Notes: generated from the letters alone by a model not told the origin. A DNA stretch of 64,000 bases from Magicicada septendecula (GCA_034769895.1 CM068373.1:278242658-278306657); one strand, 5' to 3'. Shown: positions 23,099-34,146, counted from the stretch's first letter. Numbers and translations: made by a program.

Positions 23099-23626
23099 TG
23101 TTACGATGGTCTACTGTTCGTCGTATGGAACAGTGGAAAATAAAATATAAGACACCAGTGAAGTCACTAAAAACCAGCTTTAATTATCACGAATAACAGT
23201 TTATAATCAACTCGTACAATAATTCCAGTTAGATTTGTCCACACGCAATAATAATGTCAAATATAAAGAATTCCGCGCTATAATCACTTTTCACTAATAC
23301 ACCACTTGCGACGCACTGTGTAAATCGCCCGACATAACACTGAACTCTAAGCGGCAGGTATGGGCTATTTATATTCTGCAGGGTTCCATAATATGCGTCT
23401 TTAACAAACACGTGAAAATTCTAGAGAATACTTCAGCGCGACCATGGCAGAAACACACCGTTGGGCTAGTCAAGAGCGCTTCTAGTACAACACCATCGAA
23501 CGCACGAGACGTTCCGCATTACGTAATACTGCCTCGTTTGTCAAGCGTCACGTACGCATTACAGCTGCGGGAATAGAATAGAACAACGTTCTCTAATGTA
23601 CCAGAACGTCCCGTAATGGCGTAACA
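23099..23626 (-). mobile_element. Solo LTR, family A, copy 1
   Basis: 528 bp. On the minus strand it begins TGTTACGCCATTACGGG and ends CCATCGTAACA, so it has TG...CA ends. A TATA box, GAATATAAATAGCCC, lies on the minus strand near 23370, about 255 bp into the LTR. Homologous copies are at 8793-9111, 42341-42824, 47129-47599 and 56047-56859. No internal domain was found next to any copy. Family (Gypsy or BEL) cannot be decided. Confidence 0.7.
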
Positions 23627-24760
23627 CTTTTTCCGCATTACGTAACTCTATAAAGCAACGTTTCGGCTACGCAACAAGTCTGGTCAAAACAATCACTAAA
23701 ACGCCAGAAATAAAAAATAAAAATACTTTGTCTCACAACCGACAGAGGATCAAAACATACTTAAGAATATACATAACAATCACAAAATAAATAAATAAAA
23801 CTTACTAACTCTGGGATTTATAACACACACACACACGCGCGCGCGCGCGCGCGCACACACACACCAAATAGAGGCACAAAACTCATATGAAGTGCGTGTT
23901 CAAGGGACCGCAATTTTCAGTTGACCTTGAGGCGTGAGGATTCGTGCGAGTTTTGTGGTTGTATTTAGTGTGCGTCTTTAAAGAGTCCATAGTTGGTAAG
24001 TTTTATTTATTTTACTTTTTTTTTGTATGAGCCACTGTGGACTATGTTTGGTTCCACTGCTTCCTAACTTCTTCTCCTCTCTCTACCTCCTCTCCAATAT
24101 CTCCTTCATTATTGATCGATGTCTCTTCCTCCTTCCGTCAAGGACCCATATACTTTGGGTTGGAGTAGAAGAAGAAGAAAAGGCGAAACGTCTGCTCAAG
24201 AAACAGAAATCTGTAGCCGACGACTCAACAAGACACTACTAATCAAAAATTACCTTAAGCCCAGAAAAATTAAATCAAAATAGCTGCCAGCATTTATGTT
24301 ATGACCTCCCAATTATACGTTATTAATAACGGGTGGGACAATGAGAACACAACAATTTTAAACTATTACAACAGGAACTTGTTTAACTTTTTTAAGTCAA
24401 ATATGGTATAAGATAATACGTAAAAAGTAATGGTATAAATAAAGTAAAAGTAAAGTAAGTAAAATAAAGTAAGTAAAGTAAATTAAAGTAAAGTAAAGTA
24501 AAGTAAAGTAAAGTAAAGTAAAGTAATAAAGTAATGGTATAAAACAATGGTTAAGTAAAAAGGTAATAAGATACCATTTTACTTAGTCATGTTCATCGTT
24601 TGAAAATAAAATGTCTTAAGTGACGCCCATTGACACACTTACATTCTTCAAGCCGACTCTCTGCAGCATGGCCTGCGAAATCCCCTGAATTTATAATTAT
24701 TAATATTGATGGTACTTTCTCTTGTGAACTTACTTTGTTGTATTCTCTCACTAAGTATAC
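23627..24760. other. Gene-free stretch with simple repeats
   Basis: Contains (CA)n(CG)n(CA)n at 23824-23864 and an (AAAGT)n pentamer array at about 24440-24530. A sequence near 23990-24000, TAGTTGGTAAGTT, resembles a splice donor, but there is no coding support. Confidence 0.5.
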
Positions 24761-24810
24761 AAACCTCACTGAAGAAGGAGAACAACACTCCGAAACGTCG
24801 TATGAGATAA
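24761..24810 (+). ncRNA. Hammerhead ribozyme motif beside the LTR array
   Basis: Core CTGAAGA at 24769-24775, stem II GGAG/CTCC around AACAACA, core GAAA at 24792-24795, then ACGTCGT able to form a two-pair stem III, cleavage A, and TGAG (24803-24806), which pairs with CTCA (24765-24768) as stem I. All canonical hammerhead positions are present. It probably belongs to a PLE terminal repeat into which the LTR element at 24817 inserted. Confidence 0.65.
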
Positions 24811-24816
24811 TACAAC

Positions 24817-27684
24817 TGTGCCGGTGTTAATCCGGCCGATGAAAAGGTTTCAGAAACATTTGGTCTGATTGTAAAGTAGAGCTAATGCGGGCGACCTTTG
24901 TTCGCCTCGGTTACGGCTGCGCGCGCAACTTGTAGAATAGGGGGCAGTTTCTCTGTTGCTAACGGCAGACGACTAATTGCTTCGCTCCGAGATACATCAG
25001 CTTCGCTCTCTCTTCAAACATTTACGACGCAGTTTTCTGTCTCTTCATGGCGTGCTAAGGCGTAATTGACTCCCGGTAAGAATTTCATTATTTTGTCTTT
25101 ATAAGTGATTGTATATATATATGGATAATTAATAACAATATGCAACCGTATAAAATACGTAATTATGTGTGTGCGGCCCGACAAGTCTTATATTAAGAGA
25201 AACTCATTATTCACTGATTTACTTAACGCTCAGTATATAGCCATGCTCCTTTTATTATTTTTCTGTAATAGCGTGAGAAGTTTTGCAAGTGTCACTGTCA
25301 TGATAGAGGTGTACAACATTAAAATATTAAAGGCTAAAACTTAGTGCGTAGGCAGGGTATGAACTGTCCATGCATGCAATAGACTGTCGGGGAGTTATTT
25401 AATTGACTGAACAGTAGAGAGTTTCTTTGTGTGAACTTCCTTAGATGAATTTTTATTAATGTTAAAATATTCTTAATGCTGTGAGTGCCTTGCAGTTGAA
25501 TTTTTGGTCAAATAATGATTAGTGCTTACCACGTGGCGCATAACCTGTAAATTTCTGTCGAAGCATGTACAGCAAGTGCTGATCACTCATATTTTACGCC
25601 ACGTTTAATAAAGTCTGTTCATTATTCAAATTTACTTATTCCATGGCTGATTTTCTACTCGTTAAGCTGGTTGCCAAAACTTTATTAATGAAAATTGTGC
25701 ATTTATTGAGTGTTAGTTGGAGGCCCGTTATGAGGTTTATTGCCTGAACTCGGGTGTACATTTTTAGTGAACAGTTCACTAATTTATTTGAATTGACAGG
25801 GTTTTCGAATTAAGCCGGAGATTTGGTCTCGCTGATAGCCGAACACCTGCTTCAGACATGGACCATTACAAGATCCTCTCCGAAGAGGGAGCTGAGACTG
25901 ATTTTCGATGTAGCACTCGCCAGCATTTCTAAGGTGATATTCACGCTTTTATTTTACTTTTGGGGCCGGGCCGGCAGTGAGCCCGTTTACTTTAAACATC
26001 TTTGAAGCCATGTGACCACGTGTCCAGATTGTCTGCTAGAAAGGGGAGCTACTGATCACGACTCTGAACATTTTTAATTATATTCAAGAACACTTTTTAT
26101 AACTCATTTACATAATGCTAAGTGCACTGCCTGTAATTGTGTGTTGCACTGGGGGAGCGTGCCAGAGATATTTACTCTTGAACATTTTACAGTTGCATAG
26201 CATTATCCTTTAACTTCTTACAAAATTTAGAGAACAGGTTTGTAGCTCTGTTCCGGCTGGAACAGCAGTGAATAAATTTTAACTTCACTATGGGTTTAAC
26301 ATTTAAGGGCTGGGGGTTTCCTGGTTTTTTTTTGGGACGTTTTCTGGGGTTTAAAAAGGGGACTTAGGTTTTTCTCTGACTCATGCTGGTGCAACCTCAG
26401 ACAGGTTGCAGGCCTGTCAAACTTTTTCACCCACATGCTGGCGCGCTGCCACAAATGCTAGAGCACAACCACCTTATTGTATATTTTATTTTTAATTATA
26501 TTTATATAGCCATTCGGGGTTAATAGAACATAATTTGTTTTTCTCCTGGATATATATTAGTTGATTTTGCTCCTTACAATAGGGCTATACTGAGTGTTTT
26601 TTGGTAACTGGCAAAACACACATTGATTGACTTTCACCTGTAGTATCTGCTGTTTAATTTCTTTAACTATATAACATATACGCATTATTTTTTTTGGTAA
26701 AACATTTGTCTAAATTTTTCTGAAATTTTAAAGCCTCGAGTGATTAATTTCTGAGTGTTAAAGTTCATATTGATTTTTAAATCTTCCGGAATTTGTGAAG
26801 TAAAGTAACTGTTTGAAATCAGATGATGTAGTTCTGTAAAGTTTATTTAATGCTGTGGAAGGAACTTAAGGTTCATACACTCATGATGGGTTTTTGATCA
26901 GTGGAATGCTATGCAAATGGGCGGTCCGGTTTTATTTATGCGTTATGAGTTTTCATCATCCTTTCTAGGGGTTTTGGCTTTTATGTAATTCTGCAAAAAC
27001 GAGTTGTTGATGGGCGAATATTTTATCTCTGCTGGGTTCGGAGTATTGTAGTTACACTGCCTGCGGGGCGGGTGCATTCCTGGGGCATTCGTGTTAGGAT
27101 TGATGTAATTGTGAGTTTGTGTGCCTTATGTTCTGTGTGTGTTATGTTTGTCCGTGTCTAGCTAGCCACAAGATGGGGGAGAATCTTATATTATATTTAT
27201 ATATATTTGCTGAATTTATACACACTGGTTATTATATTATATTTATATATGTGTTTACTGAATTTGTACACACTTGTTATGCTATACACATGTTGTTTTG
27301 CTTGTTATGCTTTATATTTATATATATGTATATATTTACTGAATTTGTGCACACTTGTTATGATGTACACATGTTGTTTTAATTTAATACTGTTAAAGCA
27401 GGGCTTAAATCATTCGTGATAATTATGATTCATTGGGGGGGGGGACAATGATGTACTAGAGTTGGCCTGCATGTATGATTTCTAAGCATACAATAAACTT
27501 GTTATTGTTACATTACAGCTGAGTTTCATTGCAAGTCCCGTCATACTGGACCCGGCACGATTTTTGCTTCTCTAGGCTCCAGCCTAGTCCTAATTGACTT
27601 GTGGCTTCTCTTTCAAAAAAAAATTAAAATTAAAGAAGTTGTTTTATATTCAAAAAATACATAAAAGGAAAGAGGGGTTGCACA
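24817..27684 (+). repeat. LTR1 of the Gag-only element (2868 bp)
   Basis: Begins TGTGCCGGTG and ends GGGGTTGCACA, giving TGTGC/GCACA termini. A polyadenylation signal AATAAA is at 27492-27497, about 190 bp before the end. It differs from LTR2 and LTR3 at about 14 substitutions, all within the first 1.9 kb. A splice-donor-like CCCGGTAAGAAT lies near 25071. Unusually long for an insect LTR. Confidence 0.88.
25799..25935 (+). other. Possible spliced exon inside the LTR
   Basis: TTTGAATTGACAG resembles a splice acceptor and CATTTCTAAGGTGATA a donor. Between them one frame reads through ASDMDHYKILSEEGAETDF to a stop just before the donor. The segment recurs in LTR2 and LTR3. No family recognised; weak evidence. 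Confidence 0.2.
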
Positions 27685-27740
27685 TGGTAGCAGAGCGTGG
27701 TTTATAAAGTCTGCTACCACAAATGGTAGCGGAGAGCGTG
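27685..27740 (+). promoter_or_regulatory. Primer-binding site in a hairpin, unit 1
   Basis: TGGTAGCAGAGCGTGG starts directly after LTR1. Its first 11 bases equal the complement of the animal initiator tRNA-Met 3' end. GGTAGCAGA pairs with TCTGCTACC about 20 bases later, so the site can fold into a hairpin. A second similar sequence, TGGTAGCGGAGAGCGTGG, follows at about 27724. Confidence 0.7.
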
Positions 27741-28360
27741 GTTCATTCTAGGCTTGAACCCTTGGGTCCTGGTGTGTGACGGGGCTTGCAAACTCGGAAA
27801 TATTAAGGCCATTGATCTCACATAGTTTTGGTATATGCCGTGTAGGCTAGTTGTGGGTACCATGACTTGTGAGTCGGGTCGCACCACTGAGGCGGTTATT
27901 TGTGTTTGAAAAATGTAATGGTTGTACGGCCGGGGAGTCTCGAGCGTGGCCTGGAAGATGGATTGTTGATTTAGGGTCGGAGTTTAGAGTGTTATATTGA
28001 CGGGATGCGGTATGGCCCGATCGGAAATCGGTACCGGCACAGACTTGTGTCCGGTTGAGGTCGAAGTATTAATTCCCGGATTATCATTTTCAGTTGTTAG
28101 TTGGTTATTGTGAGTTATGTGTTGGTACGGCGTGTGTGTCGAGTTGCTGTTTAATGTTATGTGTGTTTAGTATTGTTGCTTGTCTCTTGTCTCCTTCCGT
28201 CGTGGATGTGAATGGTTCAGAATAGGCCAGGTCTCCGCAGGGCTAGAGAACCCGGGGGTCTACTCAAAGGAAGGACAGTACTTGAGTTTTTCCGATTTTT
28301 GTTAATATGTTTTTGTAGGTTATGTTTGTGTTAGATGTTTAGTGGGGATTTGTTTTATGA
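27741..28360 (+). other. Untranslated leader of the Gag-only element, unit 1
   Basis: About 620 bp between primer site and Gag without a sizeable open frame. An ATG at 28357 opens a 35-codon frame that overlaps the start of Gag in a different frame. A TGTTTTTGTAGGT acceptor-like string lies near 28310. Confidence 0.5.
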
Positions 28361-28369
28361 TCGTTTGTT

Positions 28370-30307
28370 TTGAATTGTGCAATTCTGGCGGCGGTATGCT
28401 ATCAGGAATTGCCCCACCCTCTTACAGGCGTTCTCCAGAAATTTCCGGTGGTGAATGGATTTGATGAGGACCAGCTGTTGGTTTTCTTGGACCTGGTCCT
28501 GCAGGTGGCAGATTTCCCGGGGGTGTCCGATGGGGAGGTCTTGTCTCTTATATACCCGTATTGCCGGAGTACGTTGGCTGATCTGGTCACCAAGGCTCTG
28601 CGTCGGGGTGACAGTGTTGATGCTTTCCATGGGCAGGTGTTGAACTTCTTCCTACCCATTCGACGACGCGCCAAGCTTGAGTTGGAAAAGTTCTATCGCC
28701 CACAGGCCAACGGAGAGGCGTTAGGAGACTTCGTGCGCGATATACGGAAAGCTGCCAGGGTGTTAAGATTGGGGTTGCCAGAGACGGAAGTTATCCAAGC
28801 GATTCTAGAAGGACTGACTCCCCAGGAGAGATCTCGTTTGGCATTCGCGGACCGTCCACGTTGTTTTGCGGACCTTGAGCGACTGTGTGTGCTTTCAGGA
28901 ACGGTCAAGGAGTTTGACGAGTCCCGGGGAAAAGAGGCTATCGATGTCCAATACTCCAGCGGTTCATCAGGAAGAGCCAAAAGGGACAAACATGGTGGTT
29001 GGAGGAGAACCCAAGAGACGGTTAGAAAGCCAGAATATTCCGGAAGTGATGGAGGCTACAAGGGGGTGGCAAGTGTGAAGACGGTAACAACAGCTACAGC
29101 ACGGAAAACAAAGAAACATGAAATTAACAGGGGAAAAAGAAATTATGTTAGGGAACAACCATCGGCAAGTAGGGAGCCTGTAGTTAGGCGTTATTCTCAT
29201 TTGCAGAAAAGTGAGAGTTTAAAGGTTCCAGAGGAAGTACAAGTGCCTAAGAGAGTAGTGGATGAAGAAGAGGAAGCAGAAGTAGAAGAGCGGAATTACT
29301 TCGTGGAAACAATACAAGAGGATAAGAACACGTCAGTTAATACGGAATTACCGGACTCAAAGAGGATGTCATGGTTGAATCCAGAGGCCGCAGAATTTGT
29401 TCCGGTATTCCCATCTCGGTTCGTGAGGGATCCAGATCCTGTAACATCACCATCGCCAGTAGAAATTAATTTAGTCATTGCACATGAACCTGGACAGCTG
29501 GATTCCAGGGTGGAAAATGTTGATGATGTTGTTGTTGCTGACAATGGTCAAGGAGTGGAATCGACAGAAGAGTCAGAAGAGCGGTCTGCAGATGCTGCGC
29601 AGGTGAGTATAGTTGTAGGTGTTAGGGAGACTGTAGAGTCTGAAGTTGCAGATGGACACAGGGATGTCCGGGCTGCGGGTGTTTCTGAGGTTGTGGATGG
29701 ACAAGGGGATGTCCATGCCGCAAGTGAGGTAGAAGTTGAGGAGAAATTTGGTGGCAGCGTTGTAGAGTTTGTGAGTGAGAGTGATGTAGTGTGTGAAGAT
29801 GTGCAGACGCCTTCTGTAAGTAGTGTTGAAGATTCCAAGGAGCGGAAAGAAGTTTCAGGTGGACCAGGTGAGCAACCAGAGGATGAAGATGTGCAGTGTT
29901 CAGATGGTGGTAGTGGCGATGATGCTGATGATAAATGTGTTGGGGAAAATGAGATTGGAGAAGAGGTGAGTGAAGAAGTTTGTGAAGCGGCTGGTGAACA
30001 ATGTGATGGAGAAATTGGTGAGGAGCTGAGGGAAGATGCGGTTGAAGATGGATCAGAGGAGCAACGGGAAGATGCTGAGGAGGTGCAGTGTCAGGAGGTT
30101 GATTTGGATTACGTGGACGAAGACGGGGAAATTGTAGAAAAGGATGAAATTGTAGAAGGGGAGTTAGACGACGAGCGTAATCCCCTTGATTCTGATTCCG
30201 AAGAAACCAGTCAGTACAGCTCAACACGAGATAATTTCTTAGAGAGTGGTGTCCGAAAGGAGCGAATACCTAAAGTGCGGCATAGAAAGGTGAGAAGAAG
30301 AGGTTAA
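28370..30307 (+). CDS. Gag-like protein, unit 1
   Basis: About 645 codons. The frame opens at 28361 after TGA 28358-28360 and has no ATG in its first 300 codons; 28370 is TTG, so the true start is unknown (upstream spliced exon, frameshift from the ATG at 28357, non-ATG start, or lost ATG). Residues about 20-180 resemble retrotransposon Gag domains: LVTKALRRGDSVDAFHGQVL, LELEKFYRPQANGEALGDF, then ILEGLTPQERSRLAF and FADLERLCVLS. Residues about 195-280 are basic, a likely RNA-binding stretch, but no CCHC knuckle is visible. Residues about 295-630 are extremely Glu/Asp/Val-rich, and the end is basic (KVRHRKVRRRG). No protease, RT or integrase follows. The likely role is particle assembly; family assignment rests on the N-terminal half. 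Confidence 0.75.
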   Translation: MNCAILAAVCYQELPHPLTGVLQKFPVVNGFDEDQLLVFLDLVLQVADFPGVSDGEVLSLIYPYCRSTLADLVTKALRRGDSVDAFHGQVLNFFLPIRRRAKLELEKFYRPQANGEALGDFVRDIRKAARVLRLGLPETEVIQAILEGLTPQERSRLAFADRPRCFADLERLCVLSGTVKEFDESRGKEAIDVQYSSGSSGRAKRDKHGGWRRTQETVRKPEYSGSDGGYKGVASVKTVTTATARKTKKHEINRGKRNYVREQPSASREPVVRRYSHLQKSESLKVPEEVQVPKRVVDEEEEAEVEERNYFVETIQEDKNTSVNTELPDSKRMSWLNPEAAEFVPVFPSRFVRDPDPVTSPSPVEINLVIAHEPGQLDSRVENVDDVVVADNGQGVESTEESEERSADAAQVSIVVGVRETVESEVADGHRDVRAAGVSEVVDGQGDVHAASEVEVEEKFGGSVVEFVSESDVVCEDVQTPSVSSVEDSKERKEVSGGPGEQPEDEDVQCSDGGSGDDADDKCVGENEIGEEVSEEVCEAAGEQCDGEIGEELREDAVEDGSEEQREDAEEVQCQEVDLDYVDEDGEIVEKDEIVEGELDDERNPLDSDSEETSQYSSTRDNFLESGVRKERIPKVRHRKVRRRG

Positions 30308-31279
30308 CGGGTAGCGGGTAGATGTTCCCCACATTCCCAGTGGTGTTAATCTATTTCAGGGTTGCGCCCCTGCCCACGCGAGCCTTAGTTTCCTCCATTC
30401 ATCCTTATTTTCGGAGGGAACCAGGTCCTTACCCTTAGTCCTAACTATTGACCCTTTAATGATCCTTGCCCCGTTTCATCTTCCCGATTTTCCTACCCCT
30501 GCCCTTAGTAAAAAAAAAAAAAAAAAAAAAAAACCTATCGATAAGGAAGTAGAGAGACTTGCCGGAAGTGAGTAGATTGTGGTCCTCGAGATGGTCGTGG
30601 TCTTTGAGATCGTCAGTTTCCCCTGTTTTAGAAGTTAGATGGAGTGATGGTGTGCTGTTGCTGATTGTTAATAGTAGTTGATATTGATGTTGTTCATTAT
30701 AGGGTCCGAGCCATGCCGCATTCTCCGGTTGTTTACCTGGTGTTCTTTTGTTGAGAGAGAAGGTTGTGTAGACAGTGCTGTAGAAAAGTAAACCCCCTTT
30801 AGTTATGGTGTATTTGAATGAGTAAATGATGGGATTAATGTTCGTGTGCCCTTGGTGCGGTCCTCTCTGTCTGGCTAGGCGGGGCCGTCCGCCCTTGTGT
30901 AGGGAAGTGGGCCAGCCATATGGCAAGGTTGGAGATGCCTTGTGGGTCCATGTGGCTGGTCGGTCCGAGAGATGGACGAGGAGTAGTTCGGTCACTCACA
31001 TATCAAGGTGTGAGATACCTTGTGGGGTCTTAGGACGAGTATGTGAGTGGGACCGGTGGGAGTAGGTGATGGTCACCGGAGAGGGTGACGTGTTGGGGCG
31101 GTCCCGTGGGGTTGGCAGGGCGGAGAGGGTCGCATGGGGATGGTGGTTCTCCTGAGAGCAAGTCTGCCTGGCCACCTTATCCACGATGTCCACCGGAGTA
31201 TTTAAGATGTGGGGGTACACTGCAGGGTACTTTCCCGAGTTCAGAGTAGGGTAACCGGGTTGCCCTTTCGGGGTGGGGG
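30308..31279 (+). other. 3' untranslated part of internal region, unit 1
   Basis: Contains a run of 24 A at 30510-30533 and two related segments around CAAGGTTGGAGATGCCTTGTG (about 30920) and its diverged echo (about 31003). The region ends in the G-rich tract before LTR2. Frames on either strand look non-coding; the minus-strand one at 30456-30995 runs through the A-tract as poly-Phe. Confidence 0.55.
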
Positions 31280-34146
31280 TGCCGGTGTTAATCCGGCCGT
31301 TGAAAAGGTTTCAGAAACATTTGGTCTGATTTTAAAGTAGAGCTAATGCGGGCGACGTTTGTTCGCCTCGGTTACGGCTGCGCGCGCAACGTGTAGAATA
31401 GGGGGCAGTTTCTCTGTTGCTAACGGCAGAGGACTAATTGCTTCGCTCCGAGATACATCAGCTTCGCTCTCTCTTCAAACATTTACGACGCAGTTTTCTG
31501 TCTCTTCATGGCGTGCTAAGGTGTAATTGACTCCCGGTAAGAATTTCATTATTTTGTCTTTATAAGTGATTGTATATATATATGGATAATTAATAACAAT
31601 ATGCAACCGTATAAAATACGTAATTATGTGTGTGCGGCCCGACAAGTCTTATATTAAGAGAAACTCATTATTCACTGATTTACTTAACGCTCAGTATATA
31701 GCCATGCTCCTTTTATTATTTTTCTGTAATAGCGTGAGAAGTTTTGCAAGTGTCACTGTCATGATAGAGGTGTACAACATTAAAATATTAAAGGCTAAAA
31801 CTTAGTGCGTAGGCAGGGCATGAACTGTCCATGCATGCAATAGACTGTCGGGGAGTTATTTAATTGACTGAACAGTAGAGAGTTTCTTTGTGTGAACTTC
31901 CTTAGATGAATTTTTATTAATGTTAAAATATTCTTAATGCTGTGAGTGCCTTGCAGTTGAATTTTTGGTCAAATAATGATTAGTGCTTACCACGTGGCGC
32001 ATAACCTGTAAATTTCTGTCGAAGCATGTACAGCAAGTGCTGATCACTCATATTTTACGCCACGTTTAATAAAGTCTGTTCATTATTCAAATTTACTTAT
32101 TCCATGGCTGATTTTCTACTCGTTAAGCTGGTTGCCAAAACTTTATTAATGAAAATTGTGCATTTATTGAGTGTTAGTTGGAGGCCCGTTATGAGGTTGA
32201 TTGCCTGAACTCGGGTGTACATTTTTAGTGAACAGTTCTCTAATTTATTTGAATTGACAGGGTTTTCGAATTAAGCCGGAGATTTGGTCTCGCTGATAGC
32301 CGAACACCTGCTTCAGACATGGACCATTACAAGATCCTCTCCGAAGAGGGAGCTGAGACTGATTTTCGATGTAGCACTCGCCAGCATTTCTAAGGTGATA
32401 TTCATGCTTTTATTTTACTTTTGGGGCCGGGCCGGCAGTGAGCCCGTTTACTTTAAACATCTTTGAAGCCATGTGACCACGTGTCCAGACTGTCTGCTAG
32501 AAAGGGGAGCTACTGATCACGACTCTGAACATTTTTAATTATATTCAAGAACACTTTTTATAACTCATTTACATAATGCTAAGTGCACTGCCTGTAATTG
32601 TGTGTTGCACTGGGGGAGCGTGCCAGAGATATTTACTCTTGAACATTTTACAGTTGCATATCATTATCCTTTAACTTCTTACAAAATTTAGAGAACAGGT
32701 TTGTAGCTCTGTTCCGGCTGGAACAGCAGTGAATAAATTTTAACTTCACTATGGGTTTAACATTTAAGGGCTGGGGGTTTCCTGGTTTTTTTTGGGACGT
32801 TTTCTGGGGTTTAAAAAGGGGACTTAGGTTTTTCTCTGACTCATGCTGGTGCAACCTCAGACAGGTTGCAGGCCTGTCAAACTTTTTCACCCACATGCTG
32901 GCGCGCTGCCACAAATGCTAGAGCACAACCACCTTATTGTATATTTTATTTTTAATTATATTTATATAGCCATTCGGGGTTAATAGAACATAATTTGTTT
33001 TTCTCCTGGATATATATTAGTTGATTTTGCTCCTTACAATAGGGCTATACTGAGTGTTTTTTGGTAACTGGCAAAACACATATTGATTGACTTTCACCTG
33101 TAGTATCTGCTGTTTAATTTCTTTAACTATATAACATATACGCATTATTTTTTTTGGTAAAACATTTGTCTAAATTTTTCTGAAATTGTAAAGCCTCGAG
33201 TGATTAATTTCTGAGTGTTAAAGTTCATATTGATTTTTAAATCTTCCGGAATTTGTGAAGTAAAGTAACTGTTTGAAATCAGATGATGTAGTTCTGTAAA
33301 GTTTATTTAATGCTGTGGAAGGAACTTAAGGTTCATACACTCATGATGGGTTTTTGATCAGTGGAATGCTATGCAAATGGGCGGTCCGGTTTTATTTATG
33401 CGTTATGAGTTTTCATCATCCTTTCTAGGGGTTTTGGCTTTTATGTAATTCTGCAAAAACGAGTTGTTGATGGGCGAATATTTTATCTCTGCTGGGTTCG
33501 GAGTATTGTAGTTACACTGCCTGCGGGGCGGGTGCATTCCTGGGGCATTCGTGTTAGGATTGATGTAATTGTGAGTTTGTGTGCCTTATGTTCTGTGTGT
33601 GTTATGTTTGTCCGTGTCTAGCTAGCCACAAGATGGGGGAGAATCTTATATTATATTTATATATATTTGCTGAATTTATACACACTGGTTATTATATTAT
33701 ATTTATATATGTGTTTACTGAATTTGTACACACTTGTTATGCTATACACATGTTGTTTTGCTTGTTATGCTTTATATTTATATATATGTATATATTTACT
33801 GAATTTGTGCACACTTGTTATGATGTACACATGTTGTTTTAATTTAATACTGTTAAAGCAGGGCTTAAATCATTCGTGATAATTATGATTCATTGGGGGG
33901 GGGGGGACAATGATGTACTAGAGTTGGCCTGCATGTATGATTTCTAAGCATACAATAAACTTGTTATTGTTACATTACAGCTGAGTTTCATTGCAAGTCC
34001 CGTCATACTGGACCCGGCACGATTTTTGCTTCTCTAGGCTCCAGCCTAGTCCTAATTGACTTGTGGCTTCTCTTTCAAAAAAAAATTAAAATTAAAGAAG
34101 TTGTTTTATATTCAAAAAATACATAAAAGGAAAGAGGGGTTGCACA
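31280..34146 (+). repeat. LTR2, shared middle LTR (2867 bp)
   Basis: Starts TGCCGGTG (two bases shorter at its start than LTR1 and LTR3) and ends GGGGTTGCACA. It matches LTR3 at every one of about 14 sites where LTR1 differs, but matches LTR1, not LTR3, at the terminal G/A. AATAAA is at 33954-33959. Confidence 0.88.

Noticed and set aside
23824-23864. (CA)n(CG)n(CA)n as a regulatory Z-DNA element
   Set aside because: Composition could adopt Z-DNA, but nothing nearby supports a regulated gene; left as simple repeat.
27119-27419. Overlapping hydrophobic frames in the LTR with repeated ATATTTATATAT and TTTGTACACACTTG
   Set aside because: They derive from a short A/T-rich tandem repeat, not a plausible membrane protein.
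29622-30227. 201-codon minus-strand frame opposite Gag
   Set aside because: A shadow of the acidic, codon-biased Gag C-terminus: His/Leu/Pro-rich low complexity is what the reverse of GAA/GAT-rich codons gives.
30456-30995. 179-codon minus-strand frame in the internal region (repeated at 36938-37456)
   Set aside because: It reads through the A-tract as a run of Phe, its end differs between the two units because of A-tract length, and it shows no family motif; treated as chance.
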